A stretch of 22,389 nt of DNA from positions 6,932 through 29,320 of the forward strand of contig DBTW01000114.1 in assembly GCA_002307245.1 (NCBI GenBank), written 5' to 3'. How positions within the stretch are numbered: the stretch's first letter is position 1; every line of letters begins with the position of its first letter. The notes under the pieces are model-generated. The model saw nothing but the letters and a program-made list of their open reading frames with translations, was not told where the DNA came from and did no database searches. A program made the position numbers and the translations under genes. Shown piece by piece: positions 1 to 6,201 of the stretch. The stretch comes from Spirochaetaceae bacterium UBA1306 (GTDB taxonomy: Bacteria > Spirochaetota > Spirochaetia > Treponematales > Rectinemataceae).

Positions 1-25
1 GCCGCCTTCGATGAGGTACTTGTGC
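1..25 (-). CDS. N-terminus of a minus-strand gene cut by the window edge, possibly MurA
   Basis: Read on the minus strand from an ATG at 25, the first nine codons give MHKYLIEGG. This resembles the start of UDP-N-acetylglucosamine 1-carboxyvinyltransferase (MurA), which often begins with a short strand followed by an (I/V)EGG-type turn. Codons in this frame end almost always in G or C, like the other genes here, and the frame stays open upstream to an ATG at 144. Only nine residues are visible, so the family call is a guess from memory of the N-terminal pattern. A TTGACC box on the same strand (57-62) could be its -35 element. The gene would be transcribed divergently from the leader-peptide unit. 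Confidence 0.3.
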
Positions 26-80
26 ATGGGCCACTCTATGACGGGCTGGGAGCCCTGGTCAACGTGCGCGGGCCCGGCGC

Positions 81-110
81 TTGACCCGCCGGCAAGCTCC
101 GCTCTATGAT
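81..110 (+). promoter_or_regulatory. Promoter of the leader peptide / aspartokinase-like unit
   Basis: TTGACC at 81-86 and TATGAT at 105-110 are separated by 18 bases, close to the sigma-70 consensus. Transcription would begin near 117, shortly before the AAAGGAGG ribosome site at 127-134. The same TTGACC hexamer also begins the promoter of the Rrf2 gene at 1021. Confidence 0.6.
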
Positions 111-142
111 CCGGGGAACCGCTACGAAAGGAGGCGCTCGAC

Positions 143-217
143 ATGCACGATTCCCGCTCGCGCGCCTCCGCCGATTGTCAGCTCGTCTCCTACTACCACT
201 CCTCCATGATGATGTGA
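143..217 (+). CDS. 24-codon leader peptide ending in Met-Met-Met
   Basis: An ATG at 143 lies 8 bases after a near-perfect Shine-Dalgarno AAAGGAGG (127-134). It opens a 24-codon frame that ends SYYHSSMMM and stops with TGA at 215-217. A promoter stands directly upstream, and the stop codon overlaps the 5' arm of a GC-rich hairpin at 216-230. Short frames with runs of one amino acid before a gene of that pathway are typical of transcription attenuation leaders such as thrL or hisL. Here three consecutive Met codons precede an aspartokinase-like gene, and cysteine and methionine genes follow. The peptide itself probably has no function; it would measure methionyl-tRNA supply or ribosome stalling. 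No experimental support and no known leader family recognised. It is not a riboswitch class that I recognise. Confidence 0.6.
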   Translation: MHDSRSRASADCQLVSYYHSSMMM

Positions 218-344
218 CGCCCCGGGCGTCCTAAGAACTCGAGGCCGCGAGGCCCCGAGGTTCGCCTCCGGCGACGCGGGGCGGACGATGCCCGGGATGC
301 GCTAGTCGATAGGCCGGGGCCTATGCCTCGACCGAAGGCTTTTT
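216..344 (+). promoter_or_regulatory. Candidate attenuator between leader peptide and aspartokinase-like gene
   Basis: The 143 bases between the leader stop and the next ATG are rich in pairing segments. They hold a 6-bp hairpin GACGCC/GGCGTC (216-230) over the leader stop codon, a GAGG-TTCG-CCTC UUCG-tetraloop hairpin near 255-266, a hairpin ATAGGC/GCCTAT (309-324), and a short terminator-like stem before T340-344. TCGAGGC at 239-245 is complementary to GCCTCGA at 325-331, which overlaps the terminator 5' arm. Two exclusive folds are therefore possible. This alternative pairing is inferred by eye and no folding energy was calculated. Confidence 0.45.
325..344 (+). terminator. Weak intrinsic terminator in the attenuator
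   Basis: GCCT at 325-328 pairs with AGGC at 336-339 around a 7-base loop, followed at once by five T (340-344). Four base pairs is a short stem, but it stacks directly against the hairpin at 309-324. It ends just before the AAGGGG ribosome site of the gene at 361. Confidence 0.35.
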
Positions 345-360
345 CCCAAGGGGTGCCATC

Positions 361-981
361 ATGGAACACAGCGTCATCGAACTGGACTATAGCGCTATCT
401 CGAGCTCCCTCGGACCGAGCGAGCTCCTCGACAAACTGGTCGCATATCCAGACCCGACCATCGTCGCCGTCTCGGCTTTCGAAGGCGTGGCCGCTAGGCT
501 CGAGGCCGCTTGCGCCGAGCCCGCCTCCGCCAGCCTCATAGCGGGCTTGCGCGCCGAGCACCTGGATTTTTGCCGCGCTCTCGGCGCCCCCGATTACGCG
601 CGCGAGGCCGCCAGGATCAGGCTGGACCGCCTCCTCGGACGGCTATGGACCCTCCTGGCCTGCCCCGCGGTCGGCGGCGGCCGAGGCTCGCGGATCCTCG
701 GGATCGGCGAGGAGCTCTCCGCTACCTGCACGGCCCTCGCCCTCGCCTCGATCGGCCGGCCTGCGCCGATCATAGACGCGGCGGCCGAGCCCGGCCAGAT
801 CCGCGATTGGCCCTACGGCGCCGTGCTGCCGGGCCTCGCCAGCGCCCCGGCTTTCGCGGAAGCCATTGGCGCCGAGTTCGTCCCCTCGGGGCGTTTTTGT
901 CGTCGTCTCGGTGAGCCGGGCAGATTCACGTCCGTCGGCCGATCGCCCCAAGTTATCGCGCGAAGTCCCGGGGTGGCATAA
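361..981 (+). CDS. Degenerate aspartokinase-like protein (amino-acid kinase fold, catalytic motifs lost)
   Basis: A 206-residue protein with ATG 7 bases after AAGGGG (348-353). It follows the N-terminal catalytic domain of aspartokinase: a VSAF segment (37-40) at the place of the usual VSA-x-x-G-x-T strand, a GEELS motif (116-120) matching the GE-R/L-x-S motif, and GRFTSVGR (187-194) matching GRTTTLGR. The N-terminal lysine and KFGG(T/S)S loop that binds ATP is replaced by DYSAISSS (9-16), and the protein stops where GGSDYTA should follow. The regulatory ACT half is absent; normal aspartokinases have about 400-450 residues. It is therefore unlikely to phosphorylate aspartate. It may be a decaying gene or a non-catalytic protein. 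The intact promoter, leader and ribosome site argue that it is still expressed. The family call rests on motif alignment by eye. Confidence 0.55.
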   Translation: MEHSVIELDYSAISSSLGPSELLDKLVAYPDPTIVAVSAFEGVAARLEAACAEPASASLIAGLRAEHLDFCRALGAPDYAREAARIRLDRLLGRLWTLLACPAVGGGRGSRILGIGEELSATCTALALASIGRPAPIIDAAAEPGQIRDWPYGAVLPGLASAPAFAEAIGAEFVPSGRFCRRLGEPGRFTSVGRSPQVIARSPGVA

Positions 982-1020
982 GGCCAAGCGTCCCAATCTT
1001 CGAGGAGCTACTTTTTCCTC

Positions 1021-1067
1021 TTGACCTAATCAGTTATTTCTATTGATACTATACTGGTCCGGTTAGG
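1021..1067 (+). promoter_or_regulatory. Promoter and possible operator of rrf2-cysK
   Basis: An AT-rich stretch in GC-rich surroundings. TTGACC (1021-1026) and GATACT (1045-1050) are 18 bases apart; TATACT (1050-1055) is an alternative -10. Two dyads could be an Rrf2 site: ATCA (1029-1032) with TGAT (1044-1047), and CCTAA (1025-1029) with TTAGG (1063-1067). Autoregulation by the adjacent Rrf2 protein is usual for this family but inferred here. Confidence 0.45.
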
Positions 1068-1074
1068 AGAGATT

Positions 1075-1500
1075 ATGAGTTTCATATCAACGCGTTCTCG
1101 TTACGGCCTGCGCTTCCTGATCGAGCTTTCCAAGCGCAGGAACGAGGGTCCCGTCGACCTCGGCTCCATCGCCGAGGACCAGGCCATACCGGAAACCTAT
1201 CTCGCGAAGCTCGTAGTCCCGCTGCGCAATGCCGGGATCATCAGATCGGCCCGGGGCGCGAAGGGCGGCTATGAGCTCAGCCGATCGCCGGACGATATCA
1301 CGGTGCTCGAAGTCGTGGAGGTGCTGGAGGGGCGTAGTTCCCTCCTCGAGTGTACCGAGCGCCCGGAGCTCTGCGCCCGGTCGGCTGATTGCCCGACCCT
1401 GCCGATATGGACCGGCCTCGAGAAGGCCGTCCATGATTACCTGAAGGGCGTGTCCGTGAGCGACGCGGCCGCCCCTCGCGCCCCCGATTACGCGATATAA
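1075..1500 (+). CDS. Rrf2 family transcriptional regulator with three conserved-type cysteines
   Basis: A 141-residue cytoplasmic DNA-binding protein of normal Rrf2 length. The N-terminus (about 1-70) is the winged helix, with the typical STRSRYGLR start, IPETYLAKLV recognition region and RSARGAKGGYEL wing. Cysteines 93, 100 and 106 (C-x6-C-x5-C) fall where IscR, NsrR and RsrR bind an iron-sulfur cluster; CymR-type regulators lack them. The ATG follows TTAGGAGA. The stop is only 10 bases before cysK, so they form one operon. The role is probably control of cysteine synthesis in response to cluster status, sulfide or redox. Whether it holds a cluster and what it senses is inference. Confidence 0.85.
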   Translation: MSFISTRSRYGLRFLIELSKRRNEGPVDLGSIAEDQAIPETYLAKLVVPLRNAGIIRSARGAKGGYELSRSPDDITVLEVVEVLEGRSSLLECTERPELCARSADCPTLPIWTGLEKAVHDYLKGVSVSDAAAPRAPDYAI

Positions 1501-1510
1501 AGGAGATCCC

Positions 1511-2443
1511 ATGGCCTACGCTGAAAAGATCACCGACCTCATCGGCAACACTCCCCTCGTCAAGATCACGGCCCTCGGGCCCGATTCAAAGGTGACCCTC
1601 CTCGCCAAGCTCGAGTCCTTCAATCCCTTCTCGAGCGTCAAGGACCGCATCGGCCTCGCGATGATCGAGGACGCCGAGCGCTCCGGCAAGCTGAAAAATG
1701 GCTCGGTGATCATCGAGCCGACGAGCGGCAATACGGGCGTCGCCCTCGCGGCCGTCGCCGCCGCCAAGGGCTATCGCATCATCCTCACGATGCCCGAGAC
1801 TTTCTCGATCGAGCGCCGCAAGCTGCTGGCCGCCTACGGCGCCGAGCTCGTGCTCACCGAGGGGCCCAAAGGCATGAAGGGCGCCATCGCCAAGGCCGAG
1901 GAGCTCGCCGCGGCCACGCCCAATTCCTTCATCCCGAACCAGTTCGAGAACCCAGCCAATCCCGAGATCCATCGCCAGACGACGGCCGAGGAGATCTGGC
2001 GCGATACGGACGGCAAGGTCGACATCGTCGTGGCTGGCGCCGGCACCGGCGGCACGATCACCGGGGTATCCGAGGCCCTCAAGAAGAAGAAGCCCGGTAT
2101 CAAGACCTTCGCGATCGAGCCCGCCGACTCGCCCGTCATCTCCGAGGGCCGCGCCGGCCCGCACAAGATCCAGGGCATCGGCCCCGGCTTCGTGCCCAAG
2201 GTCTTCAACCGCCAGGCGGTCGACGAGATCATCACGGTAAAGCACGAGGACGCCGGCGCCACCGCCCGCAAGCTCGCCAAGGAAGAGGGCATCCTCGTCG
2301 GCATCTCCTCGGGCGCCGCGCTCTGGGCGGCCATCCAGGTCGCGAAGCGCCCCGAGAGCGCGGGCAAGACGATCGTCGTCATCCTGCCCGACACGGGCGA
2401 ACGCTACCTGTCCACCTGGCTCTTCGAGGAACAGGCCCAATAG
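1511..2443 (+). CDS. cysK: Cysteine synthase A (O-acetylserine sulfhydrylase)
   Basis: PLP enzyme of 310 residues, the usual CysK length, making L-cysteine from O-acetyl-L-serine and sulfide in the cytoplasm. The PLP lysine is K44 in SSVKDRIG. TSGNTG (71-76) is the substrate-binding loop, GAGTGGT (175-182) holds the cofactor phosphate, GISSGA is at 264-269 and LPDTGERYLST lies at the end. All signature positions are intact. The start follows AAAGGAG with 6 bases spacing. It is second in an operon with the Rrf2 gene and converges on metY with 17 bases between stops. A cystathionine beta-synthase role is unlikely because there is no haem or CBS domain. Confidence 0.93.
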   Translation: MAYAEKITDLIGNTPLVKITALGPDSKVTLLAKLESFNPFSSVKDRIGLAMIEDAERSGKLKNGSVIIEPTSGNTGVALAAVAAAKGYRIILTMPETFSIERRKLLAAYGAELVLTEGPKGMKGAIAKAEELAAATPNSFIPNQFENPANPEIHRQTTAEEIWRDTDGKVDIVVAGAGTGGTITGVSEALKKKKPGIKTFAIEPADSPVISEGRAGPHKIQGIGPGFVPKVFNRQAVDEIITVKHEDAGATARKLAKEEGILVGISSGAALWAAIQVAKRPESAGKTIVVILPDTGERYLSTWLFEEQAQ

Positions 2444-2460
2444 GGGCCGGGGCGGAGGCC

Positions 2461-3750
2461 CTAGATCTTGGCCAGGGCCTGATCCAGGTCGCCGATGATG
2501 TCCTCGATGCTCTCGAGGCCGATGGAAAGCCGAACGAGGTCGGGCGTGAGGCCCGATTCCCTCTGCTGCTCCTCGGTGAGCTGGGAATGAGAGGTGCTGG
2601 CGGGGTGGAGGGCGAGGGACTTGGTATCGCCCACGTTCGCCAGGTGGGAGAAGAGCTTGAGGCTCTCGATGAGCTTCTCGCCGGCGGGGCGGCCGCCCTT
2701 CACGCCGAACACCACCATGCCGCCCGAGCCCTTGGTCAGCAGGCGCTTGGCCACGTCGTAGCTCGGATCGCCCTTCAGGCCGGGGTAGCGGACCCACGAG
2801 GCCTTGGGGTGCTTCGAGAGGTGCTCGGCGACGGCGAGGGCGTTCTCGGAATGGCGTGGCATGCGGACGTGGAGGCTCTCGATGCCCTGTAGAAAGATCC
2901 AGGAATTGTCCGGCGAGAGGCAAGCGCCGATGTTGCGCAGGGGCACCGTGCGGTTGCGCAGGGCGAAGGCTATCTTGCCGAGCTCGGGCCCCAGGTCCTT
3001 GGCCCAGCGCAGGCCGTGGTAGTTCTTGTCGGGCTTGTTGAAGAGCTCGAACTTGTCGTCCGACCAGTCGAAGTTGCCGCCGTCGGTCACGACGCCGCCT
3101 ATCGCGCTGCCGTGGCCGCCCAGCCACTTCGTGAGGGAGTTGACGACGATGTTCGCGCCGAGCTCGATGGGCTTGAGCAGGTAGGGCGTCGCGAAGGTGT
3201 TGTCCACGACGAGGGGGAGGTGGTGCTTCTGGGCGATCTTGGCGATCGCCGGGATGTCGGCGACGTCGAGGGCCGGGTTGCCGATAGTCTCGATGTAGAG
3301 GAGTCGGGTCTTCGGCGTGATGGCCTTCTCGAAGCTGGACGGGTCGCGGGCGTCGACGAATTTCGTCGTGATGCCGAGGTCGGGGAAGATCGCGTCGAAG
3401 AGGGTGTAGGTACCGCCATAGAGGTTGGAGGCCGAGACGATCTCGTCGCCGACGCGGGCAATGGTGACGATCGTATTGAAGATCGCGGCCGTCCCGGAGG
3501 CAGCCGCGACCGAGGCGGCGCCGCCCTCGAGGGCCGTGATGCGATCCTCGAGCACCGCGTTGGTCGGGTTGCCGAGCCTCGAGTAGATATTGCCGAATTC
3601 CTTGAGACTAAAGAGATTGGCCGCATGCTCGGCGCTCTTGAAGACGAAGGAGCTGGTCCTATGCACGGCCACGCCGCGCGATAGGGTCGTCGGGTCGGGG
3701 ACTTGCCCCGCGTGGATCGCCTCGGTCTCGAAGCCTCGTTTGTCTGACAT
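2461..3750 (-). CDS. metY: O-acetylhomoserine sulfhydrylase
   Basis: A 429-residue Cys/Met-metabolism PLP enzyme that makes homocysteine from O-acetyl-L-homoserine and sulfide. YSRLGNPT (56-63), VVDNTFATPY (181-190) and the PLP lysine K208 in NSLTKWLGGHG are intact. The length and the long C-terminal part are those of MetY rather than of cystathionine gamma-synthase (about 380-400). I chose the ATG at 3750 because AAGGGGGCGAGA stands directly before it. The in-frame ATG at 3786 lies in the promoter repeat and has no ribosome site. The gene is divergent from the XRE regulator-metA pair, so substrate maker (MetA) and user (MetY) flank one regulatory region. Confidence 0.92.
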   Translation of the reverse strand: MSDKRGFETEAIHAGQVPDPTTLSRGVAVHRTSSFVFKSAEHAANLFSLKEFGNIYSRLGNPTNAVLEDRITALEGGAASVAAASGTAAIFNTIVTIARVGDEIVSASNLYGGTYTLFDAIFPDLGITTKFVDARDPSSFEKAITPKTRLLYIETIGNPALDVADIPAIAKIAQKHHLPLVVDNTFATPYLLKPIELGANIVVNSLTKWLGGHGSAIGGVVTDGGNFDWSDDKFELFNKPDKNYHGLRWAKDLGPELGKIAFALRNRTVPLRNIGACLSPDNSWIFLQGIESLHVRMPRHSENALAVAEHLSKHPKASWVRYPGLKGDPSYDVAKRLLTKGSGGMVVFGVKGGRPAGEKLIESLKLFSHLANVGDTKSLALHPASTSHSQLTEEQQRESGLTPDLVRLSIGLESIEDIIGDLDQALAKI

Positions 3751-3780
3751 TCTCGCCCCCTTGCGCTTTGATCGGTTTTG

Positions 3781-3811
3781 TACCACACTGTGGCAGTACT
3801 ACTTTGTGGTA
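3781..3811. promoter_or_regulatory. Candidate operator between metY and the XRE regulator
   Basis: Three copies of one 7-mer sit in 31 bases: TACCACA at 3781-3787 is the inverted copy of TGTGGTA at 3805-3811, and TGTGGCA at 3789-3795 is a second direct copy 16 bases before the last. The first two form the tight palindrome CCACA-C-TGTGG (3783-3793). The place, between divergent metY and its neighbouring regulator, fits an operator controlling both. Binding by the adjacent XRE protein is inference. I cannot fix the promoters on either strand. Confidence 0.55.
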
Positions 3812-3830
3812 ATAGCGGAGGCTTGTCAAT

Positions 3831-4310
3831 ATGTCGACGGCGCGAAAGATCGCAGGAACCGAAGATTTCCCCGAGGCCTCGCCCGAGGGCGCTTCCGAGC
3901 TCGGGCGTCGGATGAGCGGCGCCGACTTCTCGCGCATGCGCGCCTCCCTCGGCAAGAGCCAGCGCGAGCTCGCCGAGCTCCTGGGCGTCTCGCTCAAGGC
4001 CGTGGAGAGCTACGAGCAGGGCTGGCGCAACGTGCCGGCCCACGTCGAGCGCCTCCTGTACTTCCTCCTCTTCAAGCTGAGCGAGGACGCGATCGAGGCC
4101 GAGGAGCCCTGCTGGGCCTCGATGGACTGTCCGGAGGACAAGCGGACGAAGTGCGTGGCCTACGTCGCCAAGGAGGGCCGTTTCTGCTGGTTCTTCACCG
4201 GCCGGCTCTGCGCCGCCGCCAAGTCCGAGGAAGCCGAGGGCCGCGGCTGCTACTCCTGCTCGGTCTTCTCGCGCATGCTCGCCAGGGTCGAGGGCGGGGG
4301 TACGCGCTGA
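3831..4310 (+). CDS. XRE-type regulator with cysteine-rich two-CW C-terminal domain
   Basis: A 159-residue protein. Residues about 34-80 are a helix-turn-helix: MRASLGKSQRELAELLG followed by SLKAVESYEQG, typical of Cro/CI-XRE regulators. From residue 94 the protein carries seven cysteines (94, 100, 108, 119, 127, 140, 143), two of them in Cys-Trp pairs (94-95 and 119-120). This matches what is named the two-CW domain, probably metal or cluster binding. The start follows AGCGGAGG. Its TGA shares one base with the ATG of metA (TGATG), so translation is coupled. A methionine-pathway regulator that senses metal, redox state or sulfide is the simplest reading; ligand and target are unproven. Confidence 0.75.
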   Translation: MSTARKIAGTEDFPEASPEGASELGRRMSGADFSRMRASLGKSQRELAELLGVSLKAVESYEQGWRNVPAHVERLLYFLLFKLSEDAIEAEEPCWASMDCPEDKRTKCVAYVAKEGRFCWFFTGRLCAAAKSEEAEGRGCYSCSVFSRMLARVEGGGTR

Positions 4311-5239
4311 TGCCGGTACGAATTCCCGACGACCTGCCCGCCCGCGCCCAGCTCGAGCTCGAGAACATCTTCGCTATGCCGGCCGCGCGCGCCGCCCATC
4401 AGGACATCCGCCCCCTGCGGATCGCCGTGGCCAACCTCATGCCGACCAAGATGGTGACCGAGACCCAGCTGCTCAGGCTCCTGGGCAACACCTCCCTGCA
4501 AGTCGACATCAGCTTCGTGCGCATGGGCAGCCACGAGTCCAAGAACACACCGACCGAGCACCTGGACGCCTTCTACGAGCCCCTCGACCGCGTGCTGGGC
4601 GAGAGCTTCGACGGGCTCGTGATCACCGGCGCGCCCGTCGAGACCCTGCCCTTCGAGGAGGTCGACTACTGGCCCGAGTTCTGCGAGCTGATGGAGTGGT
4701 CCAGGCGACGCGTCTGGTCGACCATGCACATCTGCTGGGGCGCGCAGGCCGGCCTCTTCTGGCGCTACGGGATCGACAAGCATCCCCTCGAGGAGAAGAT
4801 GTTCGGCCTCTTCCGCCATCGCGCCCTCGACCTGAAGAACCCGCTGCTCCGGGGCTTCGACGAGGTCTTCCTCGCCCCGCACTCGAGGCACACCGAGCTC
4901 AGGCGCGAGGACATCGAGGCCGAGCCGGCCCTGACCATGCTCGCCGTGTCCGAGGAGGCCGGCGCCTACCTCGCCGCCTCCAAGGACGGCCGCGAGGTCT
5001 ACGTGACGGGCCACCCGGAGTACGATCGCCTAACACTCAAGGCCGAGTACGACCGCGACGTGGCGAAGGGCCTGCCGATCAAGGTGCCCGCCAACTACTT
5101 CCCCGGCGATGACCCGAGGCTGCCGCCCCTCATGACCTGGCGCAGCCACGCGCACCTGCTCTACGCCAACTGGCTTAATTATTACGTGTACCAGCAGACG
5201 CCCTACGACCTCGGGGAGCTGTCGAAGGACCTTCCCTAG
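4310..5239 (+). CDS. metAA: Homoserine O-acetyltransferase (MetA family, acetyl-CoA type)
   Basis: A 309-residue protein, the same length as E. coli MetA. The catalytic triad is in register: C142 in HICWGAQAG, H235 and E237 in GHPEYD. It activates L-homoserine at its hydroxyl group, the first committed step of methionine synthesis. Residue 111 is Glu (GAPVE). In this family Glu111 is known to favour acetyl-CoA, while Gly111 as in E. coli favours succinyl-CoA. The product should therefore be O-acetylhomoserine, the substrate of MetY encoded next door. The start codon overlaps the stop of the XRE regulator by one base and has no own strong ribosome site, consistent with translational coupling. 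Family annotations often say succinyltransferase; the acetyl assignment is from one residue plus context. Confidence 0.9.
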   Translation: MPVRIPDDLPARAQLELENIFAMPAARAAHQDIRPLRIAVANLMPTKMVTETQLLRLLGNTSLQVDISFVRMGSHESKNTPTEHLDAFYEPLDRVLGESFDGLVITGAPVETLPFEEVDYWPEFCELMEWSRRRVWSTMHICWGAQAGLFWRYGIDKHPLEEKMFGLFRHRALDLKNPLLRGFDEVFLAPHSRHTELRREDIEAEPALTMLAVSEEAGAYLAASKDGREVYVTGHPEYDRLTLKAEYDRDVAKGLPIKVPANYFPGDDPRLPPLMTWRSHAHLLYANWLNYYVYQQTPYDLGELSKDLP

Positions 5240-5274
5240 CTGTTCCCGGGCGCGGGGCCGTGCTAGCCTGGGCC

Positions 5275-6201
5275 ATGGTTCGACTTGAGGTCGCGATCGT
5301 CGGCTCGGGGCTCTCGGGCCTATATTGCGCGAAATGCCTGGACGATAGGCTCTCCGTGGGGCTCTTCTACTCGCGCGCCCTGGTCAAGGAGAAGCCCTGC
5401 GGCGGCCTCGTGAGCGCGGAGGCCGCGGCCCTGCTCGACGCGATCGACATCCCGAGGGACTATTTCCACTCGCCCGCGATAGCCGTCGCGCAGATCGTCG
5501 AGTCGGGCGGCAGCCGCGATTGCGAGCTGCGCAACGTCGACAGGCGCGCGCTGGAGGCGGCTATCGCCGGATCGCTCCGGCGGACCCTGACCGTCCGGGT
5601 CGAGGGCTATCGCCTGTCGCGGGAGGGAGGCGCTTACCTCATCGAGTGCGGGGGCGAGGAGTACTCGTGCGCCGGCCTGGTGGTCGCGGACGGGGTGAAC
5701 TCCCGCAACCGAGCCCTGCTCGGCTACGGTCCGGCGGGCTCCATCGCCCTCGAGCAGTCGCGCTACGCGGGCGGGGCCGAGCGTTGCCGCCTGGTCAGGC
5801 TCGACGAGGTCACCCCGGGCTATTACTACTGGATCGTACCCAAGGGCAAGGCCTTCATCGTCGGCTGCCGCCCTGCCGACCGGGCCCGCGTCTATGGCGA
5901 CATCGCGGCCAGGTTCCCCGAAACGGCCCTCGGCGAGCCGCTCGGGACCGAGCGCTATCCCGTGACGAAGTTGCGCGAACTAGGCGAGCTCGAGTTGGGC
6001 CGCGATCGCCATTTCCTGGTCGGCGAGGCCGCCGGGCTGGCCATGCCCTCGAGTGGCGAAGGCATCACCGGGGCTCTATGGAGCGCGAAGGCCGCGGCGG
6101 AAGTCCTGTCGAGCGGGGCGGCCGAGCCGAACGCCGAGTACGCCGCGCGCCTGGCCCCGCTCGTCGCGGCGATCGCCGGCGACCTGGGCCGGCTGCCCTA
6201 G
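5275..6201 (+). CDS. FAD-dependent oxidoreductase of the geranylgeranyl reductase family
   Basis: A 308-residue flavoprotein. GSGLSG (10-15) is the dinucleotide fold for FAD, KPCGG (40-44) and ADGVNS (138-143) are typical of the geranylgeranyl-reductase and aromatic hydroxylase group, YYYWIVPKG (183-191) is the substrate-side segment, and GEAAGLAMPSSGEG (250-263) is the second FAD motif. Archaeal reductases that saturate isoprenoid chains are about 380-400 residues, so this one is short, mostly at the C-terminus. The substrate is unknown; an isoprenoid or quinone side chain is possible. I chose ATG 5275 since the VAIVGSG strand begins directly after it; a GTG at 5260 is the alternative. No strong ribosome site is visible. 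It lies 35 bases after metA and its stop overlaps that of the convergent GGDEF gene. Confidence 0.7.
   Translation: MVRLEVAIVGSGLSGLYCAKCLDDRLSVGLFYSRALVKEKPCGGLVSAEAAALLDAIDIPRDYFHSPAIAVAQIVESGGSRDCELRNVDRRALEAAIAGSLRRTLTVRVEGYRLSREGGAYLIECGGEEYSCAGLVVADGVNSRNRALLGYGPAGSIALEQSRYAGGAERCRLVRLDEVTPGYYYWIVPKGKAFIVGCRPADRARVYGDIAARFPETALGEPLGTERYPVTKLRELGELELGRDRHFLVGEAAGLAMPSSGEGITGALWSAKAAAEVLSSGAAEPNAEYAARLAPLVAAIAGDLGRLP

Noticed and set aside
1..84. Plus-strand frame open from the left edge to TGA at 82-84
   Set aside because: Its third codon positions are less G/C-rich than the minus-strand reading, which gives a protein-like MHKYLIEGG start. The -35 box at 81-86 also overlaps the stop. 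I cannot fully exclude it.
216..360. SAM or T-box riboswitch before the aspartokinase-like gene
   Set aside because: I do not see the conserved core sequences of SAM-I, SAM-II or T-box elements; the leader peptide explains the layout better.
2444..2490. Hairpin GGCCCT/AGGGCC (2457-2462 / 2474-2479) at the cysK-metY junction as bidirectional terminator
   Set aside because: The loop is 11 bases and no T run follows on either strand, so it is not a supported terminator.
1586..3127. Long minus-strand frame of 513 codons over cysK and metY
   Set aside because: It is the shadow of two genes with certain motifs; the translation is rich in Arg/Gly/Pro without any domain.
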